A DNA stretch of 64,000 nt. It comes from Paraburkholderia metrosideri. Its GTDB lineage: Bacteria > Pseudomonadota > Gammaproteobacteria > Burkholderiales > Burkholderiaceae. Below the pieces are notes generated by a model. That model ran no database searches. It was not told where the DNA came from and was given only the letters and a program-made list of their open reading frames with translations. The position numbers and the translations under genes are program-made. The stretch's first letter is position 1. Each line of letters opens with the position of its first letter. The stretch is from the NCBI RefSeq assembly GCF_904848625.1, contig NZ_CAJHCP010000002.1, positions 310,001 through 374,000 on the forward strand, read 5' to 3'. This document shows positions 51,317 through 60,459 of this stretch, in pieces.

Positions 51317-52746
51317 CAATCGAAACGGTGGACCTTGTGATCATCGGCGCCGGGCCAGCTGGCATGGCGTGCGCGCTCGCGGCGGCGCGTGCCGGACTCG
51401 ACGTGCTGGTTCTCGACGAAAACCCGCTGCCGGGCGGACAGATCTATCGCAACGTCGGGTGCTCACCGCTGCCCGACGCCGCGCTGCTGGGCGACGACTA
51501 CACCTCTGGCGCGGACCTCGTCACGCGTTTCGTTCGAGCCCCTCTGCGCTATTGGCCCGAGACGCTCGTGTGGCAGATCACGCGCGCGCTGGAGATCAGC
51601 TTCACACGTCGCAGCGGCACCGCGGCGAGCGGCCAGATCCGGGCGAAAGCCGTGATGATCGCCAACGGCGCGTACGAGCGGCCGTGTCCGATTCCGGGCT
51701 GGACCCTGCCTGGGGTCATGGGAGTTGGTGCTGCGCAAACGCTGCTCAAGTCGTCCGCACTGTTACCAGAATCGCCGGTCGTGCTCGCCGGCAGCGGGCC
51801 GCTAATGTATCTGTTTGCATGGCAGCTCATTCAGGCGGGCAGGGCACCGGCGGCCATCCTCGATACGACGCCGTCGCGCAACTACTGGCGCGCGCTCGCA
51901 AATCTGCCTGGCGCGTTGCGCACACCAGCGTATCTGCTCAAGGGCGGGCGCTTGCTGAGTGCGATCCGGCGTAGCGGCGTTCCACACATCCGGAATGTGA
52001 CACGACTCTCGGTGGAAGGCGACGGCCGCGCAGAGGCAGTGCAATACATCGCGAAGGGGCACTCGTCGAGGCTCGCTGCAAGCGTCGTTCTGCTGCATCA
52101 GGGGGTCGTGCCAAACGTGCAACTCACTCGCTCGATCGGCTGCGAGCATCGCTGGGACGAGGCCCAACTTTGCTGGCATCCGCGCACCGACGCGTGGGGT
52201 GAGACCACCGTGCCGAACCTCTTCATTGCGGGTGACGGGGGCGGTATCCATGGCGCAGTCGCAGCCCAGACGGCGGGTGCGCTGACCGCACTGGCCCTGT
52301 CTCATCGACTTGGCTCGCTGAGCCGTGACGAGCGAGACGGGCAAGCCGCGCCGTTGCGGTCCGAACTCGACCGGCACCGCTCAGTGCGCCCGTTTCTCGA
52401 CACGCTATACCGTCCCGCGGACGCATTTCGCCGGCCCGCGGATGAAACCATTGTCTGCCGTTGCGAGGAAGTCAGCGCCGGCGAGATTCGGGCGATGGCG
52501 CGTCTCGGCTGTGCCGGACCGAGCCAGACCAAGTCGTTCTCCCGTTGCGGAATGGGACCGTGCCAAGGACGCCTATGCGGGCTGACCGTCGCCGAACTGC
52601 TTGCCGAAGCACATGCGAAACCGGTGGCGGAGGTCGGCTACTACCGTATCCGCCCACCCATCAAACCAGTGAGCCTTGGCGATCTTGCCGAGTCTCACAT
52701 CCCGGATCTCAATGCAGCGAAACCGACGGAGTTTGTACCCAAATGA
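51313..52746 (+). CDS. FAD/NAD(P)-binding subunit of the oxidase (OoxA/HcnB-like)
   Basis: The product is 477 residues. The first Rossmann fold is LVIIGAGPAGMACALAAARAGLDVLVLDENPLPGGQIYR; a second nucleotide-binding segment is VVLAGSGPLMYLFAWQLI. The C-terminal part has a BFD-like cluster, IVCRCEEVSAGEIRAMARLGC and FSRCGMGPCQGRLCG. This is the large subunit of opine oxidase/hydroxyproline dehydrogenase/HcnABC-type complexes, taking electrons to an acceptor in the respiratory chain. Its stop overlaps the RidA start by four bases. Confidence 0.92.
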   Translation: MTIETVDLVIIGAGPAGMACALAAARAGLDVLVLDENPLPGGQIYRNVGCSPLPDAALLGDDYTSGADLVTRFVRAPLRYWPETLVWQITRALEISFTRRSGTAASGQIRAKAVMIANGAYERPCPIPGWTLPGVMGVGAAQTLLKSSALLPESPVVLAGSGPLMYLFAWQLIQAGRAPAAILDTTPSRNYWRALANLPGALRTPAYLLKGGRLLSAIRRSGVPHIRNVTRLSVEGDGRAEAVQYIAKGHSSRLAASVVLLHQGVVPNVQLTRSIGCEHRWDEAQLCWHPRTDAWGETTVPNLFIAGDGGGIHGAVAAQTAGALTALALSHRLGSLSRDERDGQAAPLRSELDRHRSVRPFLDTLYRPADAFRRPADETIVCRCEEVSAGEIRAMARLGCAGPSQTKSFSRCGMGPCQGRLCGLTVAELLAEAHAKPVAEVGYYRIRPPIKPVSLGDLAESHIPDLNAAKPTEFVPK

Positions 52747-53105
52747 ATGCGTCCTCTATCGTCAGAACCCCAGGTAATGCACGGATGAGCAAAATGGTGC
52801 GAGCGGGCAACCTGCTGTTCCTTGCTGGACAAACATCGTCTGGCGAACCCCATGCACGCACGATCGAGGAGCAGGCCGCCGAGGCGCTGGCGCGCATTGA
52901 TGCTCTACTTGAGCAGGCGGGCAGCAGCAAGCAACACCTTTTGTCGGTAACGATCTATTTGACAGATATGGCGCATTTTGATCGTATGAACGCTGTCTGG
53001 CAAAACTGGGTCGATCCGCAGCACTTGCCCGCGCGTTGCACTGTTCAGGCGACGCTCGGATTACCGGAGTTGCTCGTTGAGTTCAGCGTGACGGCTGCGA
53101 CTTGA
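52743..53105 (+). CDS. RidA family enamine/imine deaminase
   Basis: The product is 120 residues of the YjgF/YER057c/UK114 fold: NLLFLAGQTSSGEPHARTIEEQAAEALARIDALLEQAGSS, LLSVTIYLTDMAHFDRMNAVW and the C-terminal PARCTVQATLGLPELLVEFSV. The active-site Arg is in ARCTVQA. RidA proteins hydrolyse reactive enamine/imine products to 2-oxoacids and ammonia. At the end of an operon whose oxidase should make an imine, this role fits well. It overlaps the previous gene by four bases. Confidence 0.92.
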   Translation: MNASSIVRTPGNARMSKMVRAGNLLFLAGQTSSGEPHARTIEEQAAEALARIDALLEQAGSSKQHLLSVTIYLTDMAHFDRMNAVWQNWVDPQHLPARCTVQATLGLPELLVEFSVTAAT

Positions 53106-53738
53106 CGAACGAGCTGCGATCTCCGGATCGCTTTCCATGGCGAGATCTTCCGCGTCGACCAGAACACGACATTCGACCGACGACGGAGGATCGTTGAAGG
53201 CGTCCTTGGACTTGCAGTATTCGTTGCGGCGCGGCGACCGGTCCTGCAATAGTCTCGGTAGGTAAAGCTTCCGTCTATGTCGCGCGGTTTCACTAATCCT
53301 GCTGACAGCCTTCCTGATTCGATTTACGACGAGTGGATTCACGAAATACTAGCGAGCGCGCTGTATGCGTCCTCATCGACGACAGGCGCTTGGCCGGCGA
53401 GAGCGAAGAAAGGCTTGTAAATTGCTCGGGATTGTCTAGGCTACGGCGATAGGCGCAGATCGGGCACTGAATTCGGGCCACTATGTGGATTCCCACAGAC
53501 ATCGCTCACGCTATGCGGCTTGTACGAAAGATCTGGATAACCAGGGGCGCTCGCCTGTACTACTTCAGTATGAAGAAGATGCCACACTGCGGGAGATCAT
53601 CAGCCCAACTTTCAGCAATGGGTGTTTATGTGGAGTTGGGTGACTACCATCCGATCAACTCTTCCGGATAGAAAAGGCGAGAAGGCGAGGTCTTTCGCTT
53701 CCAGTTATAGATTGCAGCAGAGAATGGAAGTTTGCGAC
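53106..53738. other. Gene-free stretch before the integrase relic
   Basis: No supported gene in these 633 bases. Some frames are open for 60-90 codons but have no family resemblance. The composition is slightly lower in G+C than the operon to the left. Confidence 0.4.
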
Positions 53739-53892
53739 ATGCGCTACACGAAGGCTTCACTGATCTATCGGCGCAAAGAACAAGCGAGCGGTTCAGTTGT
53801 TGTTAGGCAATAGAAAGATTGAAAGTGCCGGGAGACACCTCGGGATTGAGGTTGATGACTCACTCGAGATAGCGAAACAAGTCGAAGTCTGA
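53739..53892 (+). pseudogene. Relic of a tyrosine recombinase/integrase C-terminus
   Basis: The first frame reads MRYTKASLIYRRK; after a one-base shift near 53778 the next frame continues NKRAVQLLLGNRKIES, then AGRHLGIEVDDSLEIAKQVEV and a stop. This is the C-terminal segment of the site-specific integrases common in proteobacteria, whose tail is of the form YRRTKNLRAVQLLLGHTKLES-x-RYLGIEVDDALEI. The catalytic Tyr position is His here, and the rest of the gene is missing. It is a degraded mobile-element trace beside the MipA gene. Confidence 0.75.
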
Positions 53893-54169
53893 TTGCGCCG
53901 CAGTCGGTAAGCGGACGCTTGCAGGCCAGTTCCAGTCGTTGGCATTACGTCCATCACGGTCAATACAAGCCGCACGATGCGAAACGCTTCGCGCCTTATC
54001 GGCTATGCAACTCCATGCGAGAAATCCGCACACTAAATCGTTTGGCGTTCTAACAACAATAGTCGCTAGAGGCTGTCGAGTTGCATTACAGTATCTGCAT
54101 TGCCAATGAACCAACCTCCCGTCCAGACTTTCAGGACGAGGTCCCTTCTCGTTGCCATGGAGAACCAAG

Positions 54170-55036
54170 ATGATTGATGTGTCAGGTTCGCGCGTGATCA
54201 AGGTGCTGGGAGTTTCTGCGTTATCGCTGTTTGCCATTGCTGCGATGGCGGACGACACGCTTGGCCTATCGGAAAGTCTCTATTCGATCGGCGCGCCGGA
54301 AATCACGCAGGCGCCATCCAGCACAGCAAGTCCCTGGCGGTTTTCTGTCGGGGGCGGCGTGGTGAACATGCCTAAATTCCCCGGTGCTAGTGGCACCAAA
54401 TGGGAAGGGGTGCCTGTCGTGAGTGCCAGTTACGACCGCTTCTTCATTGGGTCGAATCCTGATGCCGCGTCGATACTGTCACTCGGTGCCTATCTGTATC
54501 GGGACAGTAACTGGCGCATAGGCGCAGCCGTCACGTACGACTTCATACAGCCGCGAAGCGAATCGGATGACTCGCGGCTCCAGGGACTCGGCGACGTCAA
54601 ACGGACTGCCCACGCTGAATTGTTCGGCATCTATACCTATGAGTTCATCTCCGCGCGCGCCAGTGTGCTGACCGACATTGCCGGCAACGACCGGGGCACA
54701 GTCGCAACATTCGATGTACTGGGCCGGTATCAGCCCATTCCCGCTCTCACGCTTAGTGCAGGACCGGGACTGACGTGGGCGAGCAGCAAATATAACGAAA
54801 CCTACTTCGGCGTGACGTCGGAGCAGAGTTCCCGGTCCGGGCTGCCAACCTATTCGGCCGGGTCCGGCTTGAATGAGCTGCGTTTTTCGGTCAACGGTGC
54901 TTACCGGATTACGCCACGCGTGAATGTCGGCGCCAGTGTTTCATTCGCGTGGCTGCGTGGGGATGCGACCGACAGCCCGATCACCGAAAAGACGAGTCAG
55001 ATAACGTATGGTCTCTTCCTCAACTACCTTTTTTAG
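54170..55036 (+). CDS. MipA/OmpV family outer-membrane protein
   Basis: The product is 288 residues. The N-terminus has a signal peptide (VIKVLGVSALSLFAIAAMA-DD). The mature part is an outer-membrane beta-barrel with alternating aromatic strands: WRFSVGGGVVNMPKFPGASG, VVSASYDRFFIG, YLYRDSNWRIGAAVTYDF, LGLGDVKRTAH-type and the final NYLF. MipA in E. coli scaffolds murein synthases and hydrolases; OmpV-like proteins are porin-like. The start at 54170 follows GGAG. A decayed relative lies at 3946-4241. An integrase trace precedes it, so the gene may have arrived with a mobile element. Confidence 0.85.
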   Translation: MIDVSGSRVIKVLGVSALSLFAIAAMADDTLGLSESLYSIGAPEITQAPSSTASPWRFSVGGGVVNMPKFPGASGTKWEGVPVVSASYDRFFIGSNPDAASILSLGAYLYRDSNWRIGAAVTYDFIQPRSESDDSRLQGLGDVKRTAHAELFGIYTYEFISARASVLTDIAGNDRGTVATFDVLGRYQPIPALTLSAGPGLTWASSKYNETYFGVTSEQSSRSGLPTYSAGSGLNELRFSVNGAYRITPRVNVGASVSFAWLRGDATDSPITEKTSQITYGLFLNYLF

Positions 55037-55179
55037 GAAACCTGAAGCTACTGCCGCGAGTTTATTTAAACGTATTCCACTTCGAGGCAGTTGACACGAT
55101 CGTCCCGGCGACGGCCGCCGCGTTGAGCTAGCGGCGAATGTCGCCGCGCCGCGATTGCAATTAGTCTGAAGCGGACAGG

Positions 55180-55198
55180 TCGGCGTACGCTACGCCGA
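55180..55198. terminator. Hairpin between convergent mipA-like and methyltransferase genes
   Basis: TCGGCGTA, loop CGC, TACGCCGA: an 8-base perfect stem between the two convergent genes. No T run follows in either direction, so it is only a probable terminator. Confidence 0.45.
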
Positions 55199-55205
55199 TC
55201 TCATT

Positions 55206-56765
55206 TCAAGCGACCCCAAGTGCCTGCAAGATAGGAAGATGAATCTGAGCAAAGCGGTTAGCTTTCGCTATTAGATTCTCCAGAGAAGCCGCTGCAACCG
55301 GAGGCAACTCTGTTGTTGCCCTCGTAGCCTGAGTAGTTCCACGCAGCACGCTCTCAGCGAACTCAGCCCATTGCGCCGGCTGTTGCATGTGATGCAGTCT
55401 TGCCAATAAAAAGAGTTGCGCCACACGCGGCATCAAAATGCCCGAGCCCGAAACCGGACTCACCAGAAATTGAACTTCGTCATGATGGCGCGCCTGTTCG
55501 CAAATCGCCGCGTTCAGCTTCGTGGCCGACGACTGGGCGGCACTGATTTGCGCATCATTTTGAGCATTCAGCAATACGCCCATACCGACCAGTAGCGTCA
55601 CGGCCTTGACGATCTGCTCCAGCACGATGCCGCGTCCACGAACGCTGTTCTCGATATCAGACAGGGTCATCGGACGATAACTGTCTAAGACGTCGAGAAT
55701 AGGGCCGTATAGCGTTTCCGGTAACTGCGCGTCACCGAGTGCACCACGTACCTTCAGCACCACAGAAGCTCTCGGCACGGCCAGGATCACGCGATGGTTG
55801 CGCAGGCTCGCGTCCCGCTCGTCGGCATTGAGCGGTGCGGGGGCCTTGATCCAGTAATCGCGCCGCAATGACCGGTTCACGCAGAAATCGCGCACCGTTT
55901 CCCGCAAGCCCGTATCTGCAATGTCCGCTAACAAAGCGCGCTGTGCCGGGTTGAGGTTGATCTCGTCGACGTGATCGCGATAGTCCGCCGATCCTCCATA
56001 AGTCAATCCTGCCGCAGCGAGCGACGAGGCGACCTGCGAGAAAGTCATCGGGTGCCAGTCACGATTGAAATACTCATGCGCGAGATAATTCGGGTTTTCC
56101 CCGGCCAATGCGTCGACACGCTCGGCAAGCAGCGGATTAACTATTGCGTAGCCCGGCTGGGTCGCGAATACTGTCCGCGCAAAATTCACGGCGGCCTCGA
56201 TGCGCCCCTGCGTGCGCCCTTCGGCGGCCGCGCCGTCGCGCGACTCGGATACCGCACCGATTTGAAAATGCTGATGCATCAACTCCCGCACGGGCAGCAT
56301 CGCGGTCCATCCGGGCTGAGTGTTGTAACTCAGATACAGCACGCCGCCGGGCCTGAGCTTGCGGCGTACGAATTCAACAATCAGTGCACGATTTTCCTCC
56401 GACACCCAACTCCAGATGCCGTGCGCACCGATGAAATCGAAATCCGGTAAATCGTCGCGCCGGCAGAATTCCGAAAAAGGCTCGCCGAACAATTGCGCCT
56501 CCGATTCGGCACTGTTCGCCAGTTGTTGGGCGAAGCTCGCGTGAGCCTCTTGAAAGTCGGTGCCATACCATCGAGAAGGCGACCCGGCAGCGTGAATATT
56601 TACGCTGACGCCGTGACCAAAGCCCAGTTCGCAAGCGGTATGGACCGTTGGCAAAGCAAGTCCAGCCTGCAATAAGGGGAGTCCCAGCCGTAGCGGATTC
56701 AACTCGTCGCAATAGCCGAATGTGTATGCAATCTCATCAACGTAACCCGTGTCCGACTCAGTCAC
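55206..56765 (-). CDS. SAM-dependent methyltransferase with methyltransferase regulatory domain
   Basis: The product is about 519 residues. The class I methyltransferase motif is ACELGFGHGVSVNIHAAG, followed by DFDFIGAHGIWSWVSEENRALIVEFVRRKLRPGG; the middle matches the regulatory domain associated with these enzymes. The C-terminal third is mostly helical and unrecognised. The substrate is unknown. The start is put at GTG 56765 since this yields the family's usual TESDTGYVDEIAYTFGY opening with GAGAGC upstream; an ATG at 56801 adds twelve residues. Convergent with mipA. Confidence 0.85.
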   Translation of the reverse strand: MTESDTGYVDEIAYTFGYCDELNPLRLGLPLLQAGLALPTVHTACELGFGHGVSVNIHAAGSPSRWYGTDFQEAHASFAQQLANSAESEAQLFGEPFSEFCRRDDLPDFDFIGAHGIWSWVSEENRALIVEFVRRKLRPGGVLYLSYNTQPGWTAMLPVRELMHQHFQIGAVSESRDGAAAEGRTQGRIEAAVNFARTVFATQPGYAIVNPLLAERVDALAGENPNYLAHEYFNRDWHPMTFSQVASSLAAAGLTYGGSADYRDHVDEINLNPAQRALLADIADTGLRETVRDFCVNRSLRRDYWIKAPAPLNADERDASLRNHRVILAVPRASVVLKVRGALGDAQLPETLYGPILDVLDSYRPMTLSDIENSVRGRGIVLEQIVKAVTLLVGMGVLLNAQNDAQISAAQSSATKLNAAICEQARHHDEVQFLVSPVSGSGILMPRVAQLFLLARLHHMQQPAQWAEFAESVLRGTTQATRATTELPPVAAASLENLIAKANRFAQIHLPILQALGVA

Positions 56766-56983
56766 CTTGTTAGCTCTCGTTCGTTGCGCGGGTGCCCGCA
56801 TTGGCTCTGCAGATTGCGAAGCTGGCGGTCCTGCAATGCCGACACGATAACGGGAGCTCGCATGAAATGCAAAGTATCGCTGACGCGAGGTCGAGCCTCG
56901 AAATTGATGCGACTTTCAGCGCGCAGACTGTGATGTCCTTCCATACGACTAACAAACCGGGAAGTACTTTCGTATGTCATATA

Positions 56984-57000
56984 GTCATTAAATAAATGAC
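56984..57000. promoter_or_regulatory. Inverted repeat in the methyltransferase/NmrA divergent region
   Basis: GTCATT, five bases, AATGAC, in an AT-rich patch 83 bases before the NmrA start. The divergent genes to either side share the region. A transcription-factor site is likely; which factor cannot be told. Confidence 0.4.
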
Positions 57001-57082
57001 ATTCATGCTCTCGCGAAGTTGATCGGCGGCGCTGAGAATAAGCCTCATCGCGGCATTGGCCGTGACCCAAAGGAGCGATGAG

Positions 57083-57958
57083 ATGTTTGCAATTACTGGT
57101 GTGACAGGGCAGGTTGGCGGCGCGGCGGCTCGTGCGTTACTCGAAGCGGGGCACGCGGTACGCGCGGTGTTACGAGACGAGAGCAAGGCAGCGCAGTGGG
57201 TGGAGCGTGGCGCGGAGGTGGCGATCGCGTCATTTGAAGACGCCGATGCGCTCAGCGCCGCGTTTCGCGGAACGGCGGGCGTTTTCGTGATGATTGCACC
57301 GAATTTCGCGCCACAGCCGGGTTATCCGAATGCACACGCGGCGGCTGCGGTCTTGAAGGAGGCGTTGACGAAGGCGCGTCCGGAGCGGATTGTGGCGTTA
57401 TCGTCGATTGGCGGGCAGCGCGAGTCTGGACTCGGGCTCATCACCCAGGTGCATATTCTCGAAGAGGCGCTGGCGGATCTGCCGGTTGCGATTCCGACCG
57501 CGATACTGCGTCCCGCATGGTTTATGGAGAACTCGCTGTGGGATATCGCACCGTCTCGCGAAACAGGTGTGATGCCGGGTTTTCTGCATCCGTTAGACCG
57601 GAAGTATCCAATGGTTGCCACCGAGGATATCGGCCGGGTGATTGCAGGAACGCTGGGGCAAACGTGGCAGGGACGCCGAGTGATCGAGATCGAGGGGCCG
57701 CAACGTTATACGCAGCACGAGATTGCTGCGCTGCTGGGTGGTGTGCTCGGGCGCGCTGTGCGTGCTCAGGCGGTGCCGCGCGAGCAGTGGGAAGGGCTGT
57801 TTCAGGCGCAGGGTACGGCATGGCCTGCGCCGCGGATCGAAATGATCGACGCGTTCAACTCTGGCTGGATCGATTTCGAAGACGGCGTAAATGAGCGGGT
57901 GGTCGGTGAGACCGCGTATCAGACGGTGCTGGCGGGACTGGTCGGGCGTGCGGGGTAG
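57083..57958 (+). CDS. NmrA family NAD(P)-binding protein
   Basis: The product is 291 residues, atypical short-chain dehydrogenase fold: cofactor loop MFAITGVTGQVGGAAARALLEAGHAVRAVLRDESKA, then GVFVMIAPNFAPQ and the structural AILRPAWFMENSL. The catalytic Tyr-x3-Lys is absent, as in NmrA/HSCARG-type redox sensors; some relatives are quinone reductases. The start at 57083 follows AAGGAG. Such genes often stand beside an HxlR regulator; the only HxlR sequence here is a broken one at 60616. Confidence 0.88.
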   Translation: MFAITGVTGQVGGAAARALLEAGHAVRAVLRDESKAAQWVERGAEVAIASFEDADALSAAFRGTAGVFVMIAPNFAPQPGYPNAHAAAAVLKEALTKARPERIVALSSIGGQRESGLGLITQVHILEEALADLPVAIPTAILRPAWFMENSLWDIAPSRETGVMPGFLHPLDRKYPMVATEDIGRVIAGTLGQTWQGRRVIEIEGPQRYTQHEIAALLGGVLGRAVRAQAVPREQWEGLFQAQGTAWPAPRIEMIDAFNSGWIDFEDGVNERVVGETAYQTVLAGLVGRAG

Positions 57959-58172
57959 GCGTTGGAATTGGCATTGGCATCGGCGCCGCAACTGGCTTGA
58001 ATGTGTTAGGTCTTGAAAGCGGGTGAGGGCGGAATTCCTTTTCGCGAATAAGCGGAAAGCATTAGTTAATTCCAAATTGTCAATTTTCAACAAATGATGT
58101 GGAACATTCTTTGGGACGGTGATAGCGTCGATCAATACGCTTTTCCCGATCCTAAATATCGCCATCCTAAAG
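57959..58172. other. Short intergenic region, lower G+C
   Basis: About 210 bases between NmrA and the DUF6402 gene. No gene; a low-complexity GGAATTGGCATTGGCATCGG occurs at its left end. Confidence 0.35.
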
Positions 58173-59339
58173 ATGTCTTCACTGAGTTACGGCAGTATTC
58201 CCTACTACAAGATCAACCAGATATTCTGGACATGGACGCTATACGATGGCGAAGACGGTTGTCACATCGTGCGCGACACAGCGTTGTCGCTAGACAAAGC
58301 CCCGCCGAGGCTACGCGATCAACCAAAGACTCCACCGTTGCCACCCAAAGCACCGGCTCCAGAGAAAGATTTCCTCGACCATCTGGTCGCGGCAAAACAG
58401 GCCGTGTCTCGCTTTAAGAAATGGCTCGATACGCCTGACCCACCTAAACCGCCCAGGCCCGCAACGCAGGGGAAAAAGCGGGATACCGTACCACCGTTCG
58501 ACATTCAGGAAATTCCCGACGCAATGCGTGCAACGCACATGCCAGTCGGGGCCAGGTTGATGGAAAAATGGTTTGCCGGTGAGTTGAACTATTCTCCTGA
58601 CGATGCCGCAGAAGTTGCGATGACAAACCAGGACGGAAAACCCTATCCGCCCAGCATGATAGATACCAGGACCGTAAAAATGGCTTGGATTCTCGAGTTC
58701 GCGCGGGCTAAGCAACAATACGAATTTTTGATAAGTATCGCTATCTATAGCGAATCTTCAAGGGACAAGATTGCACAAAAGCTTGCGCCATACGGAGGGC
58801 TAGGGATTGTCGATCTGAATGCCTGGCGAGAGTGCCCAGATCTGCCTTCGCTACACAAGCGTTTCCAATTTCAACTAAGCCGCGTCAATGGCACGCTTGA
58901 ACAGAAATTCGCGATGTTCATTGCCGATCAGAAACGAGGGACGCCTGACGACCTGACGGCCGCCCTTGGTTCGTTCAGTTTCTATGCTGCAATTGCAGGC
59001 GCGCGGATTGATCGCCACACTATGACGGTGACACATATCGCGGTTTATGTGAAAGACAACTACACGTTCGGCACGAAGCCACACGAAGCTTCGCAGTATC
59101 TCGGGCATTGGAACCGTAAGGGCGTGATTGTAGTTCCCGCCTTTCTCGCGGCCCAACTGGGAAATATTGAGTTTTTAGATTATGCGGTCGCGACCGAACC
59201 AAAGTCCGTGTACTACCCCGTGAAGAACAGCACGTTCAGGGACTGGCAAATGGAGCACAGACAGGGGGGCGACTTCATCATCTATAGCGATTGCGTCCAT
59301 ATGCGCCTTAAAAACCCGATCACGGTGTATTACAAGTGA
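58173..59339 (+). CDS. DUF6402 family protein
   Basis: The product is about 388 residues. An N-terminal module (SYGSIPYYKINQIFWTWTLYDG) is joined by a proline-rich linker (KTPPLPPKAPAPEKD, PDPPKPPRPATQGKK) to a C-terminal globular domain with FDIQEIPDAMRATHMPVGARLMEKWF and HIAVYVKDNYTFGTKPHEASQYLGHW. This C-terminal domain resembles DUF6402, which I recall near type VI secretion genes; that placement is memory, not seen here. G+C is lower than in neighbours, suggesting transfer. A GTG at 58119 is another possible start. The next gene overlaps its stop by four bases. Confidence 0.7.
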   Translation: MSSLSYGSIPYYKINQIFWTWTLYDGEDGCHIVRDTALSLDKAPPRLRDQPKTPPLPPKAPAPEKDFLDHLVAAKQAVSRFKKWLDTPDPPKPPRPATQGKKRDTVPPFDIQEIPDAMRATHMPVGARLMEKWFAGELNYSPDDAAEVAMTNQDGKPYPPSMIDTRTVKMAWILEFARAKQQYEFLISIAIYSESSRDKIAQKLAPYGGLGIVDLNAWRECPDLPSLHKRFQFQLSRVNGTLEQKFAMFIADQKRGTPDDLTAALGSFSFYAAIAGARIDRHTMTVTHIAVYVKDNYTFGTKPHEASQYLGHWNRKGVIVVPAFLAAQLGNIEFLDYAVATEPKSVYYPVKNSTFRDWQMEHRQGGDFIIYSDCVHMRLKNPITVYYK

Positions 59340-59839
59340 ATGGGCTCGCGTTATATACACAGTCAGTCTGGATTGGCGTGGTGTTTGTGTGCGCCATGGT
59401 CGTCATATTGCTATGTCTGCTAATGACTGCACTCTACGTTTTCTCTGCTAGAACTGAGCGGAAAGCGAGATTGAAAAGGGCCGGAAAAAAAATCCTCATC
59501 GGGAGCACGCTTTTTCTTCTGGTCGCGTTTGTACTCAAGTATCAAGCCGATGCAAGAGTGCGCAGCAACGCGCATATGTCAGGTCAGAGTATATCGACCA
59601 ACGACGGTGGCCTATATATCGCAAGGTATGCGTACTTGGGCAGAGAGGAAGTTTTGCTAAGGGTCTACCGAAGAAGTGATATGACGTTGATTGCTGAACG
59701 AATCTATTCTGAACTTGACGAAGTCGGGCTAGTGTGGACCACAGACAAGGTTATTTACGATACCTCCGCATTTGACGGAAAGGGTTATATCGACCTGCCG
59801 CCTACGCTTCTGGATCGCATCCTCGCAAAATTTCCATAG
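59336..59839 (+). CDS. Membrane protein partner of the DUF6402 protein
   Basis: The product is 167 residues with two membrane helices (VWIGVVFVCAMVVILLCLLMTALYV and KILIGSTLFLLVAFVLKY) separated by a short basic loop, then a soluble C-terminal domain (DGGLYIARYAYLGREEVLLRVYRRSDMTLIAERIYSELDEVG). It starts with GTG at 59336, overlapping the previous stop by four bases. I do not recognise the family. A two-helix protein with an outer domain, coupled to a candidate effector-like gene, would fit a membrane-bound immunity or chaperone partner, but this is speculative. Confidence 0.6.
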   Translation: MNGLALYTQSVWIGVVFVCAMVVILLCLLMTALYVFSARTERKARLKRAGKKILIGSTLFLLVAFVLKYQADARVRSNAHMSGQSISTNDGGLYIARYAYLGREEVLLRVYRRSDMTLIAERIYSELDEVGLVWTTDKVIYDTSAFDGKGYIDLPPTLLDRILAKFP

Positions 59840-60060
59840 GGCAACAGCGCAAGGTTCACGACCGGTCCGGCCACTCTGTTCAATCTATTTCCGATAGAAA
59901 ACCTGGTTGCGCCGGAGTGTCGCGCAGCGCCACACAATTGTCACGCGCATCGATTGCCGAGATCAGATCTCACCGTCATCCGCTTCCCCGCCTATTGCAT
60001 CGCATATAGGTTCGCTCACGTCGTCTGCCTGCCCGCCCAGCGCCCCCGGCGTGGGTGCGA

Positions 60061-60294
60061 TCACCGGTCGTCCTGCTCCGACGCCATCGGTAGAGGCGAG
60101 CGTTTCATGTCGAAATGCACGATCGAAGCGCGCAACACCTCAAGCGGATCCTCCTTCTTGTCGCGGTAAGGCCTGATCTCGATGGTGGGTTGGCCGCGGT
60201 CTGTGACGACGATGGTCTCTCCACGCATCTCAACTTGCCGGAATAGTTCACACGCTTTGGACTTGAAAATGGCCTTCGATACTCTCTTTTGCAT
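60061..60294 (-). CDS. Phd/YefM-like antitoxin, no toxin beside it
   Basis: The product is 77 residues of the Phd/YefM fold: VSKAIFKSKACELFRQVEMRGETIVVTDRGQPTIEIRPYRDKKE, then a short tail DPLEVLRASIVHFDMKRSP. These dimeric proteins bind DNA and neutralise a toxin of the PIN or RelE type. The expected toxin gene downstream (leftward from 60060) is not found: the bases to 59840 give no PIN or RelE motif. It is probably an orphan after loss of the toxin. Confidence 0.75.
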   Translation of the reverse strand: MQKRVSKAIFKSKACELFRQVEMRGETIVVTDRGQPTIEIRPYRDKKEDPLEVLRASIVHFDMKRSPLPMASEQDDR

Positions 60295-60459
60295 TGCGGT
60301 CTTTATCGAGGCAATTCATACGGGCTTGATCGATCGGGTGCACGTTGTACGCTTCGCGGTCGAACGGTGCTTTCATCGTTGCGAGCGGGCGATTCGCCGC
60401 CATGCGCTGATCAGGCCAGTGTTTGCTCTTGTTTTGAGTTGAGGTAAAAAGCGATTTTT

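Noticed and set aside
49930..52746. Hydrogen cyanide synthase hcnABC
   Set aside because: The three subunits are related, but gene order (FAD, 2Fe-2S, FAD/NAD), the coupled polyamine-type transporter and RidA point to opine or amine oxidation rather than glycine-to-cyanide conversion.
53860..54258. A 132-codon minus-strand frame over the MipA leader
   Set aside because: It covers the control region and signal peptide of the MipA gene, has no start signal and no recognisable domain.
59840..60060. A toxin gene downstream of the antitoxin
   Set aside because: No PIN, RelE or other toxin motif appears in any frame of this short stretch.
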